From CAYNWH01 sp964400885 (GTDB lineage Bacteria; Patescibacteriota; Patescibacteriia; CAIXNZ01): 64,000 nucleotides of DNA. The position numbers were made by a program, and so were the translations under genes. The notes beneath the pieces are model-generated. The model searched no databases and was not told the DNA's origin. It worked only from the letters and a program-made list of their open reading frames with translations. Shown one piece after another: positions 56,500-64,000 of the stretch. The DNA is taken from positions 21,583 through 85,582 of the forward strand of contig CAYNWH010000002.1 in assembly GCA_964400885.1 (NCBI GenBank), in the 5' to 3' direction. Positions within the stretch are counted from its first letter, which is position 1. The number at the start of each line of letters is the position of its first letter.

Positions 56500-58083
56500 T
56501 TATATAGATTTATTTTTTATTAAAGTTTTGCCAGTCATTTCCTTTGGCTTCTCAACATCTAATAGCTGCAGAATACTAGGCGAGACATCGGCTAAAATGC
56601 CATCTTTACGCAAATGTAAATTTTTATGATTAAAATCTTGATTAACAAGGATAAAAGGAACTGGATTCGTACTATGCTCAGTATCCATCTCACCTGTTTT
56701 CAAATTCATCATTTCCTCGACATTGCCATGATCTGCAGTTATAATCATGGTACCTTTTAATCTTTTTATAAAATTATAAATTCTGCCTAAACTTTTATCT
56801 ACGACCTCAATGGCCTTAATCGCTGCCTTTAAATTCCCCGTATGGCCAAGCATATCTGCATTAGGAAAATTTATGGTAATAAAATTAACTTCTCTTTCCC
56901 TTAATTTTCTCAAGATAATATTAGTAAGTCTATAACTAGACATTTGCGGCTGCTTAACATAATTATTCTGCCCTAAAGAAGGGATAACTTCCCATTCTTC
57001 ATCATTAACTGGCTGACTATAGCCGCCATTAAAGAAATAAGTCACATGAGCATATTTTTCCCGTTCGGAAATATATAGCTGTTTAAAATCTTTTAAAACA
57101 AAGGGCAAGGTATTTTCTAAAATAATACTGGGATGAGCAGTCAAAACGCTATCCAAATCAGGCCCAAAATCAGTTAAAGCGATAAATTTAATATTTTTTA
57201 AAATTTTCTTTCTTTTAAATCCGCCGCCATTTCTTTTTTCAAAATTTTTCTGGACAAAAGGCTTGGTCATTTGCCTGGCACGATCAGACCTTAAATTAAA
57301 AAAGATAATTGCATCATTATCATTAATAAATTTTGCTTTTTTTCTTGGATTTAAAATCACTGTAGGAGTAATAAATTCATCAGTTTCTCCCCGGTTATAA
57401 GCTTCACCAACTGCTTTATAAGGATTATCAGAAGTAATTCCCTCGCCTAAAACCATGGCATTATAAGCCATTTCTGTCCTTTGCCAGGCTTTAATTCTAT
57501 CCATAGCATAAAACCGGCCTATAATAGTAGAAATAATCTCATTATTTTCAAAATTATTAATCAATTTACTGACCAATCTGGCGCCAGCATGCGGCGATGA
57601 ATCACGTCCATCTGTAAAAAGATGCAGATAAACGCGATGAAATTTTCTTTGTTTAAAAAAATCTAAAAGAGCATATAAATGCTCGGGCTGAGAATGAGCG
57701 CTCTGACCATCAGATAAAAGACCCATTAAATGAATATTAGATTTGAATTTTTTTGCATGATCAACCGCCTCAATAAAAGCTGGGTTTTTAAAAAAAGTAC
57801 CATTTTTAATAGTCTCAGTAATATAAACTGCATCTTGCTTTACGATCCTGCCGGCACCAATATTCATGTGGCCTGCTTCTGAATTACCATCCTGCCCCTT
57901 AGGCAAGCCCACTTTTTGTCCATGAGCAACTAAAGTTGTATTGGGATATTTTCTATAAAAAAAATCCATAATTGGCGTGTCAGCCAAACTTATGGCATTG
58001 GAAAGAGAAGCTGGTGCAATTCCCCAGCCGTCAAGAATAATCAAAATTAAGGGTAAAAATTTCTGTTTTACTTCTTTTTTCAT
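56500..58083 (-). CDS. gpmI: cofactor-independent phosphoglycerate mutase (copy 2)
   Basis: The second mutase, 527 residues, has LILIILDGWGIAPASLSNAI, the Ser motif GQDGNSEAGHMNIGAG, LFTDGRDSSPHAGAR, NLRSDRARQMTKPFVQ, KYAHVTYFFNGGYSQP and MIITADHGNVEEMMN. Catalytic residues are present, but QDGNSEAGHMN differs from MGNSEVGHTN of copy 1. The two copies are clearly diverged tandem paralogues. It lies upstream of copy 1 and is separated from enolase by a terminator. Confidence 0.93.
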   Translation of the reverse strand: MKKEVKQKFLPLILIILDGWGIAPASLSNAISLADTPIMDFFYRKYPNTTLVAHGQKVGLPKGQDGNSEAGHMNIGAGRIVKQDAVYITETIKNGTFFKNPAFIEAVDHAKKFKSNIHLMGLLSDGQSAHSQPEHLYALLDFFKQRKFHRVYLHLFTDGRDSSPHAGARLVSKLINNFENNEIISTIIGRFYAMDRIKAWQRTEMAYNAMVLGEGITSDNPYKAVGEAYNRGETDEFITPTVILNPRKKAKFINDNDAIIFFNLRSDRARQMTKPFVQKNFEKRNGGGFKRKKILKNIKFIALTDFGPDLDSVLTAHPSIILENTLPFVLKDFKQLYISEREKYAHVTYFFNGGYSQPVNDEEWEVIPSLGQNNYVKQPQMSSYRLTNIILRKLREREVNFITINFPNADMLGHTGNLKAAIKAIEVVDKSLGRIYNFIKRLKGTMIITADHGNVEEMMNLKTGEMDTEHSTNPVPFILVNQDFNHKNLHLRKDGILADVSPSILQLLDVEKPKEMTGKTLIKNKSI

Positions 58084-58128
58084 ATATAACTATTTTAACT
58101 TAAAATTGATATTTATTCAACTGCCAAA

Positions 58129-58159
58129 TAAAAATCCCCGAGCTAAGATCGGGGATAAT
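58129..58159 (-). terminator. enolase terminator
   Basis: ATCCCCG pairs with CGGGGAT around AGCTAAGAT. A T run follows on the minus strand. Confidence 0.8.
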
Positions 58160-58172
58160 TTTTTATCTAAAA

Positions 58173-59432
58173 TTAGCTTAATTCTTCTTCAATCTCCATC
58201 AGTCTATTATACTTAGAAACTCTTTCGCTCCTGGACATTGAACCGGTTTTAATATAATCCGCATTCACAGCCACAGCCAAGTCAGCAATGGTCGTATCAC
58301 AAGTTTCACCGCTTCTATGAGAAATAATCACTTTATAATTATTTTGTTTTGCCAGATAAATAGCAGAAATAGTTTCAGTCAGGGTGCCGATCTGGTTTAG
58401 TTTAATCAAAATAGCATTAGCCACTCCCATATCAATTCCTTTTTGCAATCTTTTCATATTAGTTACAAATAAATCATCGCCGACTAACAGGCATTTAGAT
58501 CCTAACTTCTTAGTTAAAGTTTGCCATTTATCCCAGTCGTCTTCGGCCAAGCCATCTTCAATAGAAATTAATTTATATCTACGCAGCCAATTTTGATATA
58601 AACTAATTAATTTATCTGATTTTATTTTTTTATTATTAATTTTATAGGTCTTATTTTTTTTGTTGTAAAATTCACTGGCAGCAGCGTCAATGGCCAAATT
58701 AACCTCTTTATGGGGCTTATAACCAGCTTTTTTTATAGCTGCTAGAATCAGCAAAAAAGCTTCTTCATTCTTTTTTAATTTTACTGCATACCCACCCTCA
58801 TCTCCCACAAAAGTATCAAAGCCTTTCTTTTTTAGAATGTCGCCTAAATTATGAAATATTTCACTGCCCATTTGCACTCTTTTTGCCATTTTTTTTGCTT
58901 GTGGGACTATCATTGCTTCCTGAATATCCAACGCCCAGTTAGCATGTTTACCGCCGTTTAAAATATTCATCATTGCTAAAGGCAAATTAAAACTTTTATA
59001 ATGAATATTATAAGTTTTTCTCAAATAACGATATAAGGGCATGCCCAAAGCTTTGGCTCCGGCATGAGCACAAGCCAAAGAAACGCCTAAAATAGCATTT
59101 GCGCCCAAATCAGACTTATTAGGAGTATCATCAAGCTTAATCATTAATTTATCAATATCCTGCTGTTTGGTCACATCAACATTTTTAAGCAGATAATTTA
59201 TCTCCTGATTAACATTTTTAACTGCTTTTAAAACTCCCTTGCCCAAATAACGTTTATTATTGCCATCACGCAATTCTAATGCTTCATGGCTGCCAGTTGA
59301 AGCGCCAGAAGGCACAGCTGCTTTAGCCCAAATACCATTTTTTAACGTTACTTTAACTTCCACGGTCGGATTGCCGCGTGAATCTAAAATTTCCCGAGCT
59401 TTAATTGTTTTTATTCTTCTGGGATTTAACAT
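58173..59432 (-). CDS. eno: enolase
   Basis: Enolase dehydrates 2-phosphoglycerate to phosphoenolpyruvate. The 419 residues include IKTIKAREILDSRGNPTVEV, WAKAAVPSGASTGSHEALE, FVGDEGGYAVKL, LISIEDGLAEDDWDKWQ, LLVGDDLFVTN, IISHRSGETCDTTIADLAV and the C-terminal KTGSMSRSERVSKYNRLME. All catalytic elements appear present. A terminator follows. No SD. Confidence 0.97.
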   Translation of the reverse strand: MLNPRRIKTIKAREILDSRGNPTVEVKVTLKNGIWAKAAVPSGASTGSHEALELRDGNNKRYLGKGVLKAVKNVNQEINYLLKNVDVTKQQDIDKLMIKLDDTPNKSDLGANAILGVSLACAHAGAKALGMPLYRYLRKTYNIHYKSFNLPLAMMNILNGGKHANWALDIQEAMIVPQAKKMAKRVQMGSEIFHNLGDILKKKGFDTFVGDEGGYAVKLKKNEEAFLLILAAIKKAGYKPHKEVNLAIDAAASEFYNKKNKTYKINNKKIKSDKLISLYQNWLRRYKLISIEDGLAEDDWDKWQTLTKKLGSKCLLVGDDLFVTNMKRLQKGIDMGVANAILIKLNQIGTLTETISAIYLAKQNNYKVIISHRSGETCDTTIADLAVAVNADYIKTGSMSRSERVSKYNRLMEIEEELS

Positions 59433-59442
59433 AATTTAAATA

Positions 59443-60216
59443 TTAATCTAATTCATAAGTTACTGTGGCTGTGATAATTATATCCTGGCTGCCAGCTTCA
59501 ACAGCTGGTGCTACTTCGCCACCACCACCTATGCCATATGCTTTAGTATAATCTAAATATGGCTGGGGCACATTACCTCCACCCTCACTAAAAGAAACAA
59601 CCTTGCCTAATTTAACATTCATAACTTGAGCTAAAGCATCTGCTTTTTCTTTGGCATTTTCTAATGCTTTAATTCTGGCTTCCTGTTTATAAGTTTCTGG
59701 ATTATCAATCGTAAAACTCAAACCGCCAATCTGGTTCAAATTCAAATCACCGGCAATTTTCAAAACATCATCAACTTTATCAGTTTGCCTAATTTTCACC
59801 TGAATATTCTGAGAAACACTATAGCCTCTTAGAATTTGCTGGCCATTAATCCAATCATAAGCAGGATAAATACTATAATTGGTTGTTTGAATGTCTTCTT
59901 TGGCAATATCTAAACCTTTTATTTTTTCAATTAAAGTATTAATGGTCTTTGAATTTTCAGTTTGCGCATCTGAAACAGATTTTTTTTCAGTCATTAATCC
60001 CAAAGAAACAATAGCAATATCTGGGATAGCTGTAACTTTACCCTCACCTGTAATACTAATAGTTCTTTGGATATCAAGATTTTTACCAATATAATAGTGC
60101 TGTTTTGCTAAATTCCAGGCCCACAAGCCGACAGCTATGCCTAAAACAATAATAAAAAGCATGGATAAAACAGCAAAAATTGGATTTTCTTTAAATTTTG
60201 TTCCCCAATTAATCAT
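59443..60216 (-). CDS. SIMPL-domain (DUF541) membrane protein
   Basis: The 257 residues have an N-terminal membrane helix (FAVLSMLFIIVLGIAVGLWAW) and an extracytoplasmic SIMPL domain: ISITGEGKVTAIPDIAIVSL, VSQNIQVKIRQTDKVDDVL, LENAKEKADALAQVMNVKLG and the end IIITATVTYELD. DUF541 proteins are secreted or anchored and of unclear biochemical role. It lies 10 bp from enolase, so it is probably in the glycolytic operon. No SD. Confidence 0.9.
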   Translation of the reverse strand: MINWGTKFKENPIFAVLSMLFIIVLGIAVGLWAWNLAKQHYYIGKNLDIQRTISITGEGKVTAIPDIAIVSLGLMTEKKSVSDAQTENSKTINTLIEKIKGLDIAKEDIQTTNYSIYPAYDWINGQQILRGYSVSQNIQVKIRQTDKVDDVLKIAGDLNLNQIGGLSFTIDNPETYKQEARIKALENAKEKADALAQVMNVKLGKVVSFSEGGGNVPQPYLDYTKAYGIGGGGEVAPAVEAGSQDIIITATVTYELD

Positions 60217-60296
60217 ATTTTTTACAAAAAATTAATTTTTAATGATAAATATTATTTAATTAATAGTTATTTTTTAGTAATCAAAATTTATATGAA

Positions 60297-60521
60297 TTAA
60301 GCTTGCATTTTTTCAACAATTTTATTTATTTTCGTAATTATATCTTTTTCATATCCCATTTTTAGCAGCATCTCAGAAATTAACCAATTCAAATCCTCAT
60401 CTTGTATGTTATGAATAATTGCATCACAAATATAAGGTGAATCTTCAGGGTTTAAAATTTCTCTAATCTCTAATAATTCTTTTTCAATTAACTCTAAATT
60501 GGCTAAATTTCTTAAATCCAC
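60297..60521 (-). CDS. small acidic hypothetical protein
   Basis: The 74-residue protein (MDLRNLANLELIEKELLEIRE...) is acidic and helical, with ILNPEDSPYICDAIIHNIQDED, and a C-terminal EKDIITKINKIVEKMQA. No motif or family was recognised. It lies directly downstream of pgk with an 11-bp gap on the same strand, so is probably co-transcribed. No SD. Confidence 0.6.
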   Translation of the reverse strand: MDLRNLANLELIEKELLEIREILNPEDSPYICDAIIHNIQDEDLNWLISEMLLKMGYEKDIITKINKIVEKMQA

Positions 60522-60532
60522 AATTACTAATT

Positions 60533-61729
60533 TTATTTTTTAATTAATGGTTTTAAGCCTGGTAAGGTTTTGCCTTCTAAAAATTCCAGCATGGCACCGC
60601 CAGCTGTAGAAACAAAATCATACCAATTTTTCAATTTTAATTTATCAATCAAAGCAACTGTTTCTCCGCCGCCAGCCACGCCAAAAGCCGGGCCTTTGGA
60701 AACAATCGCTGTGTTCTGAGTAATATATTCACTGCCATGACTATATTTTTCTATCTCAAACATGCCCATAGGACCATTCCAGATTAAAGTATTGGCTAAT
60801 TTTATATAGCGAGAAAAATTTAATTCTGTTTTGTGGCCAATATCAATAATATAAAACTTTTTATTTTTTAACTTATTCAGATCAGCAATATTTACAATTT
60901 TAACTTCTCCTTTGCCATTCAAATTACTGCTTATGCGCACATCAACAGGCAAAATTAATTTATTTTTTGCTTTTTTTATCAATTGTTTAGCTAAAGATAA
61001 AAAATCCTTTTCATAAACCGATTGACTAATATTAATTTTCTTGGCAGCAAAAAAATTATTTGCCAAAGCGCCGCCGATCAAAACATAATTATATTTCTTC
61101 AAGAAATTTTCAATAACTTTAATTTTTGTAGAAATCTTGACACCGCCAATAACAGCTACACCCGGGTTTTTAAAATTTTTTAAAAGCTTGCTTAAATTTT
61201 CAACTTCGTCAGCTAAATTCAATCCAGCATAAGCTGGCAAATATTTACTAATTGCGGAAACAGAAGCATGCGCGCGATGACTGACAGCAAAAGCATCATT
61301 AACATAAATATCAGCTAAACTGGCCAGTTCTTGGGCAAATTTTGCATCATTAGCTTCTTCGCCAGGGTAAAAACGCAAATTCTCTAAAAGCAAAATTTGC
61401 CCAGCTTTAAGCTGAGCAATCTGTTTTTTAACTTTTTCACCAAGACAATCATTAACAAAATAAACATGCTCCTTTGTAATTTTATTTAAATACTTGGCAA
61501 TCGGCTGTAAACTATATTTTTTTACAACTTTGCCTTCTGGTCTGCCCAAATGCGATATCAAAACTATCTTTGCCTTATTTTTTAATAAATAATTAATTGT
61601 TGGAAAACTCCTTTCAATTCTATCCGGCTCTAAAACTTTACCTTTTTCCATGGCAACATTATAATCAACTCTGACTAAAACTGTCTTATTTTTAAGATTT
61701 TTAAGTTGTTTTATTGTCTTTAATTTCAT
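60533..61729 (-). CDS. pgk: phosphoglycerate kinase
   Basis: Pgk makes ATP from 1,3-bisphosphoglycerate. The 398 residues include VLVRVDYNVAMEKGKVLEPDR, KIVLISHLGRPEGKV, LLLENLRFYPGEEANDAKFA, YVNDAFAVSHRAHASVS, NGPMGMFEIEKY and GVAGGGETVALIDKL. All substrate and nucleotide motifs are intact. It heads the lower-glycolysis run (pgk, small ORF, DUF541, eno, gpmI twice). Confidence 0.97.
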   Translation of the reverse strand: MKLKTIKQLKNLKNKTVLVRVDYNVAMEKGKVLEPDRIERSFPTINYLLKNKAKIVLISHLGRPEGKVVKKYSLQPIAKYLNKITKEHVYFVNDCLGEKVKKQIAQLKAGQILLLENLRFYPGEEANDAKFAQELASLADIYVNDAFAVSHRAHASVSAISKYLPAYAGLNLADEVENLSKLLKNFKNPGVAVIGGVKISTKIKVIENFLKKYNYVLIGGALANNFFAAKKINISQSVYEKDFLSLAKQLIKKAKNKLILPVDVRISSNLNGKGEVKIVNIADLNKLKNKKFYIIDIGHKTELNFSRYIKLANTLIWNGPMGMFEIEKYSHGSEYITQNTAIVSKGPAFGVAGGGETVALIDKLKLKNWYDFVSTAGGAMLEFLEGKTLPGLKPLIKK

Positions 61730-61803
61730 AGTTTAATTATAGCAAATTTTTAAAATTTTTCCTATCACAAACTACTAATTACCAATCACTAATTACCATC
61801 TTA

Positions 61804-62058
61804 TTATTCTCCTTCAATTTCTTTCAAAACCCAACTTTCACCTTTTACTTTAGTTATTTTTACATCTAAATTCTGCGCCAAAGTATTTTGGGCCAGCATT
61901 TTAAGATTGAATTCTAAATTTTCTGGAGAAATTTCATCGCCATGCTCAATGATACTGCCCAGTTCAATTATTGCCTTGGTAACTTTATGCAATTTATTTT
62001 GCTGAGCATAATCCAGAATAACTTTTAAAATTTTATTAGCTTCATGAAGATCGTGCAT
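61804..62058 (-). CDS. HypA-like protein lacking the zinc module
   Basis: HypA delivers nickel to [NiFe]-hydrogenase. The 84-residue protein has the HypA N-terminal pattern: MHDLHEANKILKVILDYAQQ (Met-His at the nickel site), ITKAIIELGSIIEHGDEISPENLEF and TLAQNLDVKITKVKGE. It ends without the usual CxxC...CxxC zinc module (family about 115 residues). It lies close to a hydrogenase large-subunit gene. Either it is a reduced nickel chaperone or a distant relative with another role. Confidence 0.72.
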   Translation of the reverse strand: MHDLHEANKILKVILDYAQQNKLHKVTKAIIELGSIIEHGDEISPENLEFNLKMLAQNTLAQNLDVKITKVKGESWVLKEIEGE

Positions 62059-62081
62059 AATTATACAAAATTACTAATCTT

Positions 62082-62810
62082 TTACGAATTTACAAAAAAC
62101 TGAGAAATCGAACCGCAAGCAACCACTGCTGCTGTTTCAGCGCGTAAAATTCTCTTACCTAAACTAATTAAGGCTAAAGAATTTTGCCGAGCCAGGTCAA
62201 TTTCAAAAGGTGAAAATCCACCTTCAGGCCCAATAAATAAATTAATTTTATTGCAATGTTTATTATCTAAAATATCAATTAAACGATTTTCTTCCTCTTT
62301 CTCATGGCAAAGTAAATTCAAATCCTGCGGATTCAGGTTTTTGACTGCATCTTTAAATTCCACCAAAGGGCTTAAAATAGGTATAATTTTGCCGCCAGAT
62401 TGGATGGTCGCCTCTTCAATTATTTTCTGATAACGTTTAATTTTATTGGGGCTATATTCCTTAGCTACTGTAAATTCTGAATTCATCGGTACAATTTTCT
62501 GAACACCGATTTCCGTAGCTTTCTGCAAAATCCATTCTAATTTATATTTTTTTAAAATTGCCTGATAAAGCGTAATATCAACAGGCAACTCCCTTTCAAT
62601 AAAACTTCTATTAATAAATTCACAAACTAATTGCTTCTTGTTTAATCCCTTTATTCTTACCAAATATTCATTGGCATCATTGTCAAATAAAATAAAAGTG
62701 TCGCCGATTTTCTTACGCAACACCTTGGTTAATTTATGGAGAATTTCTTTATCTTTAATTACAATATTTTGAGGATCTTCGATCTTTGAATTTAAAAAAA
62801 ATCGAAACAT
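62082..62810 (-). CDS. rsmE: 16S rRNA (uridine-1498-N3)-methyltransferase
   Basis: RsmE is a SPOUT methyltransferase acting on the 30S subunit. The start at 62810 (MFRFFLNSKIED) is chosen because it begins 5 bp after the hydrogenase stop; the earlier ATG at 62831 overlaps that gene. The 242 residues have ILHKLTKVLRKKIGDTF, LEWILQKATEIGVQKIVPMNSE, AKEYSPNKIKRYQKIIEEATIQSG, and LFIGPEGGFSPFEID, LGKRILRAETAAVVACG. The 3-D knot region is intact. No SD. Confidence 0.94.
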   Translation of the reverse strand: MFRFFLNSKIEDPQNIVIKDKEILHKLTKVLRKKIGDTFILFDNDANEYLVRIKGLNKKQLVCEFINRSFIERELPVDITLYQAILKKYKLEWILQKATEIGVQKIVPMNSEFTVAKEYSPNKIKRYQKIIEEATIQSGGKIIPILSPLVEFKDAVKNLNPQDLNLLCHEKEEENRLIDILDNKHCNKINLFIGPEGGFSPFEIDLARQNSLALISLGKRILRAETAAVVACGSISQFFVNS

Positions 62811-62815
62811 ATAAT

Positions 62816-64000
62816 TTAATGGGTTGCACAACTAATGCAAGGATCATAAGCCCTGACTAGAGTACGGATCTTTATACGGCGTTTATGAATAGGCAGTTTA
62901 TATATATCAGGCAAATATACTTTTAAATCAGCTTCTAGATTAGCCAAAAACTGCGCAGTCGGCGTAATAATATTAGCGGCTAAAACCTTGCCATTTTTAT
63001 CAAATTTATAATAATCAAGCAAAAGCCCGCGCGGCGCTTCAACCGCACCATAACCTTCGCTTGCTTTTAGCCTAACTTTAACCTTAATATTTTTCTGGTC
63101 AATTTTGCCGAGTTGTTTGAAAATTTTTCTAATTTCCTCTAAGCAGTGGACAATTTCTACAGCCTGAGCATAAACATTATAAAAAGTATTATAACAAGGC
63201 ATGGCTAAATCTGCTTTTTGCCACAATTTCTTTGCTTGAGTATTTAATTTATCAAAATTTATATTAACTCTGGCTAGAGCGCCGCTAAAATAAGGTTTTT
63301 TACCCAAATTAACGCGCTTAACCTTTTCAAACGGCTGATGCAATTCTTTAATTGTATTATAAAATTCAGCAATCTTTATTTGCTCACCTTTACTAGTCAT
63401 AATGTCACCCCATAAAACTTCATATTCATTCTTATTATATAAAGAGATAAATTCTGTTTCTCTTTTAAAGTCAGGAACTCTTATTTTACTAACAAATTCA
63501 GCGACAGAGACAGCATCTTCTAAAAGTTGGTTGTAATTTTTCATTAATTTATTAATTTCTTCCATGGCTGGCAATTTTTTAAATCCCCCGACTTCAATGG
63601 TCAACGGATGAACAGTTCGGCCGCCAATCAGCTTAACCATATCAATGGCAAATTTTCTGACTCTTAAAATTGCATGAGTTTGTTTCGGATATTTTTTAAT
63701 AAAATTCAAATCATTCTCTATCTCAAAAAAATCAGGCAAAGAAAGAAAAAACATATGCAAGGCATGAGAATGGATAATTTGCAGCAATTCCATAACTTTA
63801 CGCAAAGCAATTGTCTGTTCACTAACTTTAATGCCAAAAGCTGTTTCAATTGCATGAGTTGAAGATATAAAATGGACAATCGGACAAATACCGCAAATTC
63901 TGCCAGTAATCATAGGCACTTCAAAATAATCGCGACCCAAAAGTATGCCTTCAATCAGGCGCGCGCCTTCTAAAGTCTCCATTTTAGCCTTTTTTACATC
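62816..64000 (-). CDS. [NiFe]-hydrogenase large subunit, 5' end cut by window edge
   Basis: The frame is open to the window edge (63982 ATG is internal: LEGARLIEGILLGRDY is a mid-protein motif), so at least the N-terminal ~40 residues are missing. Nickel ligands are seen in RICGICPIVH (L1) and the final DPCISCATH (L2). GGRTVHPLTIEVGGFKKLP is conserved. The stop directly follows the His of DPCISCATH, so no C-terminal peptide for an endopeptidase remains, unlike most catalytic [NiFe] subunits. Group 3-like (sulfhydrogenase/HoxH-type) is likely, but cannot be fixed without the partner subunits. Confidence 0.9.
   Translation of the reverse strand, partial: DVKKAKMETLEGARLIEGILLGRDYFEVPMITGRICGICPIVHFISSTHAIETAFGIKVSEQTIALRKVMELLQIIHSHALHMFFLSLPDFFEIENDLNFIKKYPKQTHAILRVRKFAIDMVKLIGGRTVHPLTIEVGGFKKLPAMEEINKLMKNYNQLLEDAVSVAEFVSKIRVPDFKRETEFISLYNKNEYEVLWGDIMTSKGEQIKIAEFYNTIKELHQPFEKVKRVNLGKKPYFSGALARVNINFDKLNTQAKKLWQKADLAMPCYNTFYNVYAQAVEIVHCLEEIRKIFKQLGKIDQKNIKVKVRLKASEGYGAVEAPRGLLLDYYKFDKNGKVLAANIITPTAQFLANLEADLKVYLPDIYKLPIHKRRIKIRTLVRAYDPCISCATH

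Overview
The window looks like a piece of a Candidate Phyla Radiation (Patescibacteria) chromosome, perhaps of the ABY1 type. This rests on gene content and style, not on a marker-gene tree. It is AT-rich and uses the standard code. Core genes are short, and many start without a Shine-Dalgarno (SD) sequence. Typical CPR features are a GatA/GatC pair, a lysine-tailed double zinc-ribbon protein, a membrane-anchored ClpC-like AAA+ protein, bacterial Elp3, a DUF541 protein, a short TsaB and a [NiFe]-hydrogenase. A run of 100 N at 2986-3085 shows this is a scaffolded assembly.

Layout. 1-8.1 kb: secreted protein, lipoprotein, gatA, gatC, murB, zinc-ribbon protein, murC and a Trm9-like methyltransferase. 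8.2-12.5 kb: elp3, two unidentified small RNAs, glyA and folD. 12.5-17.6 kb: microprotein, macro domain, LigD-type phosphoesterase, UvrD-like helicase and an orphan 352-residue protein behind a regulatory leader. 17.8-23.1 kb: GC-richer purine genes (purC, purE, purH, purB). 23.4-27.2 kb: dnaB, ybaB, recR, rplU. 27.3-37.3 kb: orphan proteins, DUF192, a WecA-like transferase, the ClpC-like protein and tgt. 37.4-41.1 kb: a CDP-alcohol phosphotransferase and a dcw fragment (ftsL-like, rsmH, mraZ) interrupted by two small orphan genes. 41.1-46.7 kb: orphans, tsaB, a winged-helix protein, a 762-residue membrane protein, and rplL/rplJ with an L10 leader. 46.7-50.2 kb: two orphan operons with elaborate leaders, one carrying tandem SAM riboswitches, then rlmH and purA. 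50.3-64 kb: methyltransferase, translin-like protein, mltG, mutM, the lower glycolytic genes (two gpmI, eno, pgk), a HypA-like protein, rsmE and the hydrogenase large subunit, which runs off the end.

Two gene populations are interleaved. Conserved housekeeping genes mostly lack an SD and sit in tight operons. Most orphan genes, and all the purine genes, carry a strong AGGAGG-type SD. Many of these have a promoter of the form TTGACA-17 bp-TAnnnT and an intrinsic terminator. Several have long leaders with features of attenuation: tandem SAM-I aptamers each with a terminator (47.95-48.38 kb), an aromatic-rich leader peptide with mutually exclusive terminator and antiterminator (47.1-47.28 kb), and a Pro-Pro leader peptide whose Pro codons are the anti-SD (17.58-17.75 kb).

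The recognised pathways are peptidoglycan precursor synthesis (murB, murC, mltG, mraZ/rsmH), the last steps of IMP and AMP synthesis (purE, purC, purB, purH, purA), one-carbon metabolism (glyA, folD), wobble-uridine modification (elp3 with a Trm9-like gene), lower glycolysis, and part of a hydrogenase system.
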